Assembly (NCBI RefSeq): GCF_002237655.1
Contig: NZ_NOKT01000025.1
Span: 62,001-126,000, forward strand
Reading direction: 5' to 3'
Origin: Streptomyces sp. XY006
Lineage (GTDB): Bacteria > Actinomycetota > Actinomycetes > Streptomycetales > Streptomycetaceae
Length of the DNA: 64,000 nt
Shown one piece after another: positions 54,380-61,321 of this stretch. The notes beneath the pieces were generated by a model. It did not search any database, was not told where the DNA came from, and was given only the letters and a program-made list of their open reading frames with translations. The translations under genes and the position numbers were made by a program. Each line of letters starts with the position of its first letter. Positions within the stretch are counted from its first letter, which is position 1.

Positions 54380-56265
54380 CGGCGGCCACCACGGCACCGG
54401 CCGGCGGCAAGCCCGACGACCGCCGCCCCGCCCCCGGGGACCCCTTCGACCAGGACGTCCTGCCCACTCCCCCGGGCGCCACCGCGGCCCTGCTGCGTTC
54501 CCTGCTCGCGCCCATGAAGGCCCGGGTCGCGGTCACGACACTCCTGCTGCTGCTCCAGCAGGCGGTGGTGCAGGCGGGCCCGCTGCTGGTGGCGTACGCC
54601 ATCGACCGTGCCGTGCCGGCGTTCCGGGCGCAGGACCACGGGCCGCTGGTCGCGGTGGGGGCCGGGTATCTGGGGTGTGCGCTGGCCGCGGGCGCGCTGC
54701 AGTGGGCGTTCATCGCCGCGGCGGCCCGCGTCAACCAGGACGTGCTGCTGGACCTGCGCGGCCGGATCTTCCGCCACGCGCAGGCGCTCAGCGTCGACTT
54801 CCACGAGCGCTACACCTCCGGCCGGCTCATCTCCCGCTCCACCACGGACGTGGAGTCGCTGCGCGAGCTGCTCGACGAGGGTCTGCAGGAGCTCGTGACG
54901 GTCGTGCTGTCGTTCGTCTACATCTCGGCGATGCTGCTCTGGCTCGACCTCGGCCTCGGGGGCGTGGCGGTGGCGTCGATGGTGCCGTTGTACGCGCTGG
55001 TGCGGCTGTACCAGCGGCGTGCGGCCCGGGTGTACCGGGCGCGGTCCACCGCGATCGCCGCCGTCATCGTCAAGTTCGTCGAGACCATGAACGGGATCCG
55101 GCCGGTGCGCGCCTTCCGCCGCGAGGCCGCCAACGACACCGACTTCGGCCGGCTCAACGCGCGGCACGAGCGCACCAACGGCGACGCCCTGCTGGAGATG
55201 GCCCGGTACGTCACCGGCTCGCGGCTGGTCGCCAACACGGCGGTCGCGGCGATCGTGCTGTGGGGCGCCTACCGGGTCGCCGACGGCACCCTGGCCCTCG
55301 GTGTGCTGGCGGCGGCGGTGCTGTACCTGCGGCGGCTGTACGACCCCATCGACCGGCTCGGCATGTTCCTCAACTCCTACCAGTCGGCGGCGGCCTCCCT
55401 GGAGAAGATCGCGGGGCTGCTGGCCCAGACGCCGTCGGTGCCCGAGCCCGTCAGTCCCCGGCCGCTCCCGCCGGCGAGGAGCGAGCACCCGGGGCGTGAG
55501 GTCGTCTTCGACGGCGTCAGCTTCGGCTACCGCACGGGCGGTGAGGTGCTGCCGCGCTTCGACCTGACGCTGCCGGCCGGGCAGACGGTCGCGGTCGTCG
55601 GCTCCACGGGCGCCGGCAAGTCGACGCTGGCCAAGCTGCTGGCCCGGTTCTACGACCCTTCCCCAAGCTCTCAACTGCGTTCGAGCAGGGGAGACCCCTA
55701 CGCCGGGCGGGTCCTGCTCGACGGCGTCGACCTGCGCGACCTGGCCGTGCCGGACCTGCGGCGCGGTGTGGTGATGGTGACGCAGGAGGCGTTCCTGTTC
55801 TCGGGCACGGTCGCCGACAACATCGCGATCGGCCGGCCGGAGGCGACCCGCGCGGAGATGGAGCAGGCGGCGAAGGAGATCGGCGCGCACGACTTCATCA
55901 GCGCCCTGCCCGACGGCTACGACACCGACGTCCGCAAGCGGGGCGGCCGCATCTCGGCCGGCCAGCGGCAACTGGTCGCCTTCGCTCGGGCGTTGCTGGC
56001 CGACCCGGCGGTGCTGATCCTCGACGAGGCGACCAGCTCCCTGGACGTCCCGGGCGAGCGCGCCGTGCAGCGGGCCATGGCGACGGTGCTGAAGGGGCGC
56101 ACGGCGGTGGTCATCGCGCACCGGCTGTCGACGGTGGAGATCGCGGACCGTGTCCTGGTGATGGAACACGGCAGGATCGTGGAGGACGGCGAACCGGCCG
56201 AACTCATCGCGGGCACGGGCAGGTTCGCACAGCTGCACCGGGCATGGCGAGACAGCCTGGCGTAG
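54376..56265 (+). CDS. ABC exporter half-transporter, subunit 2 (active ATPase site)
   Basis: A 629-aa partner. Six membrane helices precede a nucleotide-binding domain with Walker A GSTGAGKST and a canonical Walker B LILDEATSSLD. Its signature is altered to ISAGQRQ. In the dimer this altered signature faces subunit 1's Asp Walker B, which forms one degenerate and one active site, the classical asymmetric pattern. Thirteen extra residues after RFYDP come from a 39-bp insertion (55659-55697). The 3' end overlaps a convergent gene by 62 bp. Confidence 0.93.
   Translation: MTAATTAPAGGKPDDRRPAPGDPFDQDVLPTPPGATAALLRSLLAPMKARVAVTTLLLLLQQAVVQAGPLLVAYAIDRAVPAFRAQDHGPLVAVGAGYLGCALAAGALQWAFIAAAARVNQDVLLDLRGRIFRHAQALSVDFHERYTSGRLISRSTTDVESLRELLDEGLQELVTVVLSFVYISAMLLWLDLGLGGVAVASMVPLYALVRLYQRRAARVYRARSTAIAAVIVKFVETMNGIRPVRAFRREAANDTDFGRLNARHERTNGDALLEMARYVTGSRLVANTAVAAIVLWGAYRVADGTLALGVLAAAVLYLRRLYDPIDRLGMFLNSYQSAAASLEKIAGLLAQTPSVPEPVSPRPLPPARSEHPGREVVFDGVSFGYRTGGEVLPRFDLTLPAGQTVAVVGSTGAGKSTLAKLLARFYDPSPSSQLRSSRGDPYAGRVLLDGVDLRDLAVPDLRRGVVMVTQEAFLFSGTVADNIAIGRPEATRAEMEQAAKEIGAHDFISALPDGYDTDVRKRGGRISAGQRQLVAFARALLADPAVLILDEATSSLDVPGERAVQRAMATVLKGRTAVVIAHRLSTVEIADRVLVMEHGRIVEDGEPAELIAGTGRFAQLHRAWRDSLA
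55654..55697. repeat. 39-bp in-frame repeat insertion with 5-bp direct repeats
   Basis: Within the second ABC gene, GACCC at 55654-55658 recurs at 55693-55697. The 39 bp from 55659 to 55697 add exactly 13 codons to a loop after Walker A, where homologues read straight from RFYDP to YAGRVLLDG. The inserted CCCCAAGCTCTC...GAGCAGGGG can form a small stem (CCCC/GGGG, GCTC/GAGC). I recall closely similar sequences at many places in Streptomyces genomes. Confidence 0.7.
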
Positions 56266-56638
56266 CCCGGACGCCCGCCAGTTCACGCAGAGCGGCCATC
56301 GCCGGGTTCCGGGCCAGGGCCGGATGCTGACGTTCGAGGTACTCCACACCGTCGGTGACGAATCTCCGGGCCTCGCAGGCGTAGGTGTCGAGCGGACAGC
56401 CGGGGGCCGGCGCCGGGGCGTCGTGCGAGGCGGTGAACCGCACCCGGTCACCCACGAGTTCGAGCCGTATGACGTAGGTGTTCTCGGTGAAGTCGATCGT
56501 CGCCGCGCCCTCGGTCCGCAGGCCGTGCAGCGAGTGGCCCACGGTGAACATGAGGTCGACCAGGGGCGTGTCGGCAGCCGCGGGGAAAGCGCGGCCGTCC
56601 ACGGTGAAGGGACTCCCAAGTGTCCGTATAGCGAACAT
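56204..56638 (-). CDS. Hypothetical protein convergent with the ABC exporter
   Basis: A 144-aa protein of unknown family. It opens MFAIRTLGSPFTVDGRAFPA, contains ATIDFTENTYVIRLELVGDRVRF-like beta-strand sequence and ends in a Cys-rich tail (PGCLAMPGAAVRTCPCPR). Codon third positions are strongly GC-biased, supporting a real gene. The final 62 bp overlap the end of the ABC gene on the other strand. It is divergent from the M4 metalloprotease; GGAA precedes the ATG at 56638. Confidence 0.65.
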   Translation of the reverse strand: MFAIRTLGSPFTVDGRAFPAAADTPLVDLMFTVGHSLHGLRTEGAATIDFTENTYVIRLELVGDRVRFTASHDAPAPAPGCPLDTYACEARRFVTDGVEYLERQHPALARNPAMAALRELAGVRATPGCLAMPGAAVRTCPCPR

Positions 56639-56660
56639 GAACTTCCGGTCAACGGACTGT

Positions 56661-56691
56661 TTCCGGCCATTGTATTGACGCGCTCCTGACA
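56661..56691 (+). promoter_or_regulatory. Bipartite element before M4 protease 1
   Basis: TTCCGGCCA (56661-56669) and CTCCTGACA (56683-56691) are exactly 13 bp apart, about 107 bp before the protease start. The same two 9-mers with the same 13-bp spacing occur before the paralogous protease (58962-58992) while the bases between differ, so this is a conserved control element. Confidence 0.65.
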
Positions 56692-56798
56692 GAAAGCGCG
56701 GTCCCCTGCCACGCTTCCCACGACTGCTCCACAGCAACCCCACAGCAACACCTCCACCTCCCCAGGCCGGGCGACCCCCGGTCCCGCAGAAGGAGTCC

Positions 56799-58862
56799 GT
56801 GTTGAGTAGCAGTTCCTCTGGCAGAGGCACCTCCCACAGACGCACTCCCCACACCCCCCGCCGTACCGCGGCCGTGGCCCTCGCCGGCGTCGCCGCGCTG
56901 ATCGCCGCCGCCGTGCAGAGCGGCACCGCCGTCGCGGCCCCGGAGAAGGCACCGCAGGCCGCGAGCAAGGCGATCCCCGGCTCGGAGTCGGTCAGGCTCA
57001 CCCCCGCCCAGCGGGCCGCGCTGCTCCGCGAGGCCGACGCCGCCAAGGCCGAGACCGCGAAGGACCTGGGTCTGGGCGCCAAGGAGAAGCTGGTCGTCCG
57101 TGACGTCCTGAAGGACCGGGACGGCACCGTGCACACCCGCTACGAGCGCACCTACGACGGCCTGCCGGTCCTCGGCGGCGACCTCGTCGTGGAGAGCACG
57201 AAGGCGGGCGAGACCGCCGCCGTCGTGAAGGCCACCCGCGCCGCCGTCAAGCCGGCGACGACGAAGACGGCGGTGCCCGCGGCGAAGGCCCGGCAGCAGG
57301 CCCTGGCCGCCGGGAAGGCCGAGGAGGCCAGGAGCCCCGGCATCAACCGCGAGCCGCGCAAGGTGATCTGGGCCGCGAGCGGCAAGCCCGTCGTGGCGTA
57401 CGAGACGGTCGTCGGCGGCTTCCAGCACGACGGCACCCCGCAGGAACTGCACGTGATCACGGACGCCACGAGCGGCGAGAAGCTGTACGCGTGGGAGGCC
57501 ATCGAGACCGGCACCGGCAACACGGTGTACTCCGGCACGGTGGACCTCACCACCACCCAGTCCGGGTCGACGTACAACCTCACCGACGGCGCCCGCGGCA
57601 ACCACAAGACGTACAACCTCAACCGCGGCACCTCCGGCACCGGCACCCTCTTCTCCGGCCCGGACGACGTGTGGGGCAACGGCACCCCGTCCAACCTGGA
57701 GTCCGCGGGCGCCGACGCCCACTACGGGGCCGCCCTGACCTGGGACTACTACAAGAACGTGCACGGCCGCTCCGGCATCCGCGGCGACGGCGTGGGCGCG
57801 TACTCCCGCGTCCACTACGGCAACAACTACGTCAACGCCTTCTGGTCCGACAGCTGCTTCTGCATGACCTACGGCGACGGCTCGGGCAACGCCAACCCGC
57901 TGACGTCGATCGACGTGGCCGCGCACGAGATGACCCACGGGCTCACCTCCAACACGGCCGGCCTCAACTACAGCGGCGAGTCCGGCGGCCTCAACGAGGC
58001 GACCAGCGACATCTTCGGCTCGACCGTGGAGTTCTTCGCCAAGAACTCCTCCGACGTCGGTGACTACCTCATCGGCGAGGAGATCGACATCAACGGCGAC
58101 GGCACGCCGCTGCGTTACATGGACAAGCCGAGCAAGGACGGCGCCTCCAAGGACGCCTGGTACTCGGGCCTCGGCTCGATCGACGTGCACTACTCCTCGG
58201 GCCCGGCGAACCACTTCTTCTACCTGCTGAGCGAGGGCAGCGGCACCAAGACCATCAACGGTGTCACGTACGACTCGCCCACCTCGGACGGCCTTCCGGT
58301 CACCGGCATCGGCCGGGAGAAGGCGGAGAAGATCTGGTTCCGCGCGCTGACCACCAAGTTCACCTCGACCACCAACTACGCGGGCGCCCGCACCGGCACC
58401 CTCGCGGCCACCGGTGAGCTCTACGGCACCGACAGCGCCGAGTACAAGGCGGTCCAGGACGCGTGGGCGGGCGTGAACGTCGGCACCCGCTCGGGCGGCG
58501 GAGGCGGCGGGGGCACGTCCTTCGAGAACACCGCCGACGTGGCGATCCCGGACCGGGGCGCGGCGGTCACCTCGTCGATCACCGTCACCGGCCGGACCGG
58601 CAACGCGCCCTCCAACCTCCAGGTCGCCGTGGACATCGTCCACACCTACATCGGTGACCTCCAGGTGCAGTTGGTGGCCCCCGACGGCACGGCGTACACG
58701 CTGAAGGGGTACGGCACCGGCGGCAGCGCGGACAACCTGAACACCACGTACACGGTGAACGCGTCCTCCGAGGTGGCCAACGGCGTCTGGCAGCTGCGGG
58801 TCCAGGACAACGCGGCCGTCGACACCGGCTACATCAACAGCTGGAAGCTCACCTTCCCGTAG
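56799..58862 (+). CDS. Secreted M4-family neutral zinc metalloprotease with P domain
   Basis: A 687-aa secreted thermolysin-family protease. The signal peptide ends near AVAA and an FTP/PepSY-type propeptide follows (about 50-230). The catalytic M4 domain has zinc motif HEMTH (His376) and downstream Glu in GGLNEATSD. A Gly-rich linker then leads to a C-terminal P domain (about 570-687: PDRGAAVTSSITV, VDIVHTYIGDLQVQLVAPDG). P domains aid folding or substrate binding. AAGGAG lies 3 nt before GTG 56799 and 6 nt before an in-frame TTG at 56802; TTG may be the true start. Confidence 0.94.
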   Translation: MLSSSSSGRGTSHRRTPHTPRRTAAVALAGVAALIAAAVQSGTAVAAPEKAPQAASKAIPGSESVRLTPAQRAALLREADAAKAETAKDLGLGAKEKLVVRDVLKDRDGTVHTRYERTYDGLPVLGGDLVVESTKAGETAAVVKATRAAVKPATTKTAVPAAKARQQALAAGKAEEARSPGINREPRKVIWAASGKPVVAYETVVGGFQHDGTPQELHVITDATSGEKLYAWEAIETGTGNTVYSGTVDLTTTQSGSTYNLTDGARGNHKTYNLNRGTSGTGTLFSGPDDVWGNGTPSNLESAGADAHYGAALTWDYYKNVHGRSGIRGDGVGAYSRVHYGNNYVNAFWSDSCFCMTYGDGSGNANPLTSIDVAAHEMTHGLTSNTAGLNYSGESGGLNEATSDIFGSTVEFFAKNSSDVGDYLIGEEIDINGDGTPLRYMDKPSKDGASKDAWYSGLGSIDVHYSSGPANHFFYLLSEGSGTKTINGVTYDSPTSDGLPVTGIGREKAEKIWFRALTTKFTSTTNYAGARTGTLAATGELYGTDSAEYKAVQDAWAGVNVGTRSGGGGGGGTSFENTADVAIPDRGAAVTSSITVTGRTGNAPSNLQVAVDIVHTYIGDLQVQLVAPDGTAYTLKGYGTGGSADNLNTTYTVNASSEVANGVWQLRVQDNAAVDTGYINSWKLTFP

Positions 58863-58887
58863 GCCCCGAGCGGGTCCCGAGTCAGGG

Positions 58888-58923
58888 CGCCGCCCCGGTG
58901 GGTTCGAATCCCCCGGGGCGGCG
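58888..58923. terminator. Hairpin with tRNA T-arm-like loop after protease 1
   Basis: 10-bp perfect arms (58888-58897, 58914-58923) enclose a 16-nt segment GTGGGTTCGAATCCCC that folds as a T-arm (GGG-TTCGAAT-CCC). The whole resembles a tRNA acceptor plus T-arm minihelix. It serves as terminator for the protease gene; no anticodon or D arm precedes it. Confidence 0.7.
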
Positions 58924-58961
58924 TCCGTTCTCCCGCCCCGGACGCACACCTCGCCGTCGAT

Positions 58962-59013
58962 TTCCGGCCAACATCACGTGGCACTCCTGACATGTACGCG
59001 TCCGGAGTGCCAC
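58962..59013 (+). promoter_or_regulatory. Bipartite element and hairpin before M4 protease 2
   Basis: TTCCGGCCA (58962-58970) and CTCCTGACA (58984-58992) repeat the spacing seen before protease 1. The second 9-mer overlaps the left arm of a perfect 10-bp inverted repeat GTGGCACTCC (58978-58987) / GGAGTGCCAC (59004-59013). The repeat ends 55 bp before the GTG start and may be an operator. Confidence 0.62.
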
Positions 59014-59068
59014 TCTTCCCCCACCCGCCGCACAGCACCCAGCAGTTCCCCCACACCCAGGAGCTCGT

Positions 59069-60715
59069 GTGATCACCTCCCGCTACGCGCGTCACAAGCG
59101 CACCACGCTGGCCATCGCCACCGCGGTCGCCGCCGGTGCCCTGCTCACCACCGGCCTGGCCTCCGGCAGCAGCGTCGCCGCCGACGCGCAGAGCAAGCCG
59201 GCCCTCGCCGCCGCGCCCGTCCTCCTCACCGCGCCCGCCCGCACCGCCCTCCTCCAGGAGCAGCAGGCGGACGCCGCCACGACCGCCGACGAGATAGGCC
59301 TCGGCGCGCAGGAGAAGCTGGTCGTCAAGGACGTCGTGAAGGACGCCGACGGCACACTCCACACCCGCTACGAGCGCACGTACGCGGGCCTGCCGGTCCT
59401 CGGCGGCGACCTCGTCGTGCACGAGTCGAAGTCCGGCGAGCCGCGCGGCGTCACCAGAGCGACGAAGGCCGCGATCAAGGTCGCCTCGCTCAAGCCGGCC
59501 GTGCCCGCCGCCAAGGCGGAGCAGCAGGCCGTGACCCTCGCCAAGGCGGCCGGCTCGGAGCAGACCGAGGCCGACTCCGCGCCCCGCAAGGTGATCTGGG
59601 CGGCCGACGGCAAGCCCGTCCTCGCCTACGAGACGGTCGTCGGCGGCCTCCAGGAGGACGGCACGCCCAACGAGCTGCACGTCGTCACCGACGCGGCCAC
59701 CGGCCAGAAGCTGTACGAGTACCAGGCCATCGAGACCGGCACCGGCAACACCACGTACAGCGGCACGGTGAACCTCACCACCACCAAGTCGGGCACGTCG
59801 TACAACCTCACCGACGGCACCCGCGGCGGGCACAAGACGTACAACCTCAACCGCGGCACCTCCGGCACCGGCACCCTCTTCTCCGGCGCCGACGACGTCT
59901 GGGGCGACGGCAACCCCTCCAACCTGGAGACCGCCGCCGCCGACGCGCACTACGGCGCCCAGGTCACCTGGGACTTCTACAAGAGCGCCTTCGGCCGCAG
60001 CGGCATCCGCAACGACGGCAGGGCCGCCTACTCGCGCGTCCACTACGGCAACAACTACGTCAACGCCTTCTGGTCCGACAGCTGCTTCTGCATGACCTAC
60101 GGCGACGGCTCGGGCAACACCAACCCGCTGACCTCGCTGGACGTGGCCGCGCACGAGATGAGCCACGGCCTGACCTCGGCCACGGCCGGCCTCAACTACA
60201 GCGGCGAGTCCGGCGGTCTGAACGAGGCGACCAGCGACATCTTCGGCGCGGGCGCGGAGTTCTTCGCGAACAACTCCTCCGACGTCGGTGACTACCTCAT
60301 CGGCGAGGAGATCGACATCAACGGCGACGGCACGCCGCTGCGCTACATGGACAAGCCCAGCAAGGACGGCGCCTCCAAGGACGCCTGGTCCTCCAGCCTG
60401 GGCGGTCTGGACGTGCACTACTCCTCGGGCCCCGCCAACCACTTCTTCTACCTGCTGTCCGAGGGCAGCGGCGCGAAGACGATCAACGGCGTGAGCTACA
60501 ACTCGCCCACCTCCAACGGCTCCACGGTCACCGGCATCGGCCGCACCAAGGCGCTGCAGATCTGGTACAAGGCGCTGACGACGTACATGACGTCGACGAC
60601 CAAGTACGCGGCCGCCCGTACGGCGACCCTGAACGCGGCCTCGGCGCTGTACGGCGCGTCCAGCACCGAGTACAAGGCGGTCGCGGCCGCCTGGTCCGCC
60701 GTCAACGTCGGCTGA
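59069..60715 (+). CDS. Secreted M4-family neutral zinc metalloprotease, no P domain
   Basis: A 548-aa paralogue of the previous protease, very similar through propeptide and catalytic domain (zinc motif HEMSH, His362; GGLNEATSD). It stops after the M4 domain without the P domain. The signal peptide is long and basic (RYARHKRTTLAIATAVAAG). GTG at 59069 has AGGAG only 3 nt away, the same tight spacing as in copy 1. It follows copy 1 in the same direction but has its own regulatory region and terminators on both sides. Confidence 0.94.
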   Translation: MITSRYARHKRTTLAIATAVAAGALLTTGLASGSSVAADAQSKPALAAAPVLLTAPARTALLQEQQADAATTADEIGLGAQEKLVVKDVVKDADGTLHTRYERTYAGLPVLGGDLVVHESKSGEPRGVTRATKAAIKVASLKPAVPAAKAEQQAVTLAKAAGSEQTEADSAPRKVIWAADGKPVLAYETVVGGLQEDGTPNELHVVTDAATGQKLYEYQAIETGTGNTTYSGTVNLTTTKSGTSYNLTDGTRGGHKTYNLNRGTSGTGTLFSGADDVWGDGNPSNLETAAADAHYGAQVTWDFYKSAFGRSGIRNDGRAAYSRVHYGNNYVNAFWSDSCFCMTYGDGSGNTNPLTSLDVAAHEMSHGLTSATAGLNYSGESGGLNEATSDIFGAGAEFFANNSSDVGDYLIGEEIDINGDGTPLRYMDKPSKDGASKDAWSSSLGGLDVHYSSGPANHFFYLLSEGSGAKTINGVSYNSPTSNGSTVTGIGRTKALQIWYKALTTYMTSTTKYAAARTATLNAASALYGASSTEYKAVAAAWSAVNVG

Positions 60716-60730
60716 CCGAACCACGACCAC

Positions 60731-60769
60731 GGGCGGTACCCGGACCGAAGGCGGGTCCGGGTACCGCCC
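60731..60769 (+). terminator. Strong hairpin terminator after M4 protease 2
   Basis: Perfect 16-bp arms (60731-60746 and 60754-60769) enclose a 7-nt loop, starting 15 nt after the stop. The next gene starts only 14 bp beyond its right arm. Confidence 0.9.
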
Positions 60770-60783
60770 TACTCTTGGTGCCC

Positions 60784-61314
60784 GTGTCTCAACCGGATCC
60801 ACAAGACTTCACCTACGCCGACGTCGGCGCCACCCGCGACCAGGGCTTCTGCCCGCCGGGCTTCCGTCCCCTGCTCGTCCGCACCCGCCTCGGCGAGGGT
60901 GAGGAGGTCTTCCGCCGGGCTTCGGAAGCGGTCCTCACCTGGCAGATGCACCGGTCCATGGGCGTGGGCATCGACGCGAGCGCCGACCGGGCCGCCCCCG
61001 GCGTCGACGTCACCGTCACCCTGGCCGGCATGATCAAGGCCCCCTGCCGTGTCGTCTGGACGGTCGAGGAACCCCGCCGCGCCGGCTGGGCCTACGGCAC
61101 CCTGCCCGGCCACCCGGAGAGCGGCGAGGAGTCCTTCGTGGTCGACCGCACGGGCGACGGCACGGTCTGGCTGACCGTGAACGCCTTCAGCCGGGCGGCG
61201 AAGTGGTACGCGCGGGCGGGCGGCCCGGCGACCAGGGGCTTCCAGCACGCCTACGCCCGCCGGTGCGGCAACGTCCTGCGCACCCTCGCCACCCAGGGCT
61301 CCACGTCGCCCTGA
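60784..61314 (+). CDS. DUF1990 family protein
   Basis: A 176-aa DUF1990 protein: FTYADVGATRDQGFCPPGF at the N-terminus, a middle segment LTWQMHRSMGV, and GTLPGHPESGEESFVV near the C-terminus. The fold is thought to resemble SRPBCC-like lipid-binding proteins; role unknown. GTG at 60784 is the natural start. No ribosome site exists, and a TACTCT -10-like box (60770-60775) sits 8 bp before it, so the mRNA is probably leaderless. The stop is 7 bp from the convergent glgP stop. Confidence 0.8.
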   Translation: MSQPDPQDFTYADVGATRDQGFCPPGFRPLLVRTRLGEGEEVFRRASEAVLTWQMHRSMGVGIDASADRAAPGVDVTVTLAGMIKAPCRVVWTVEEPRRAGWAYGTLPGHPESGEESFVVDRTGDGTVWLTVNAFSRAAKWYARAGGPATRGFQHAYARRCGNVLRTLATQGSTSP

Positions 61315-61321
61315 GCCGGAC

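Noticed and set aside
58860..58925. Complete tRNA gene
   Set aside because: Only an acceptor/T-arm-like half is present; no D arm or anticodon arm can be drawn upstream.
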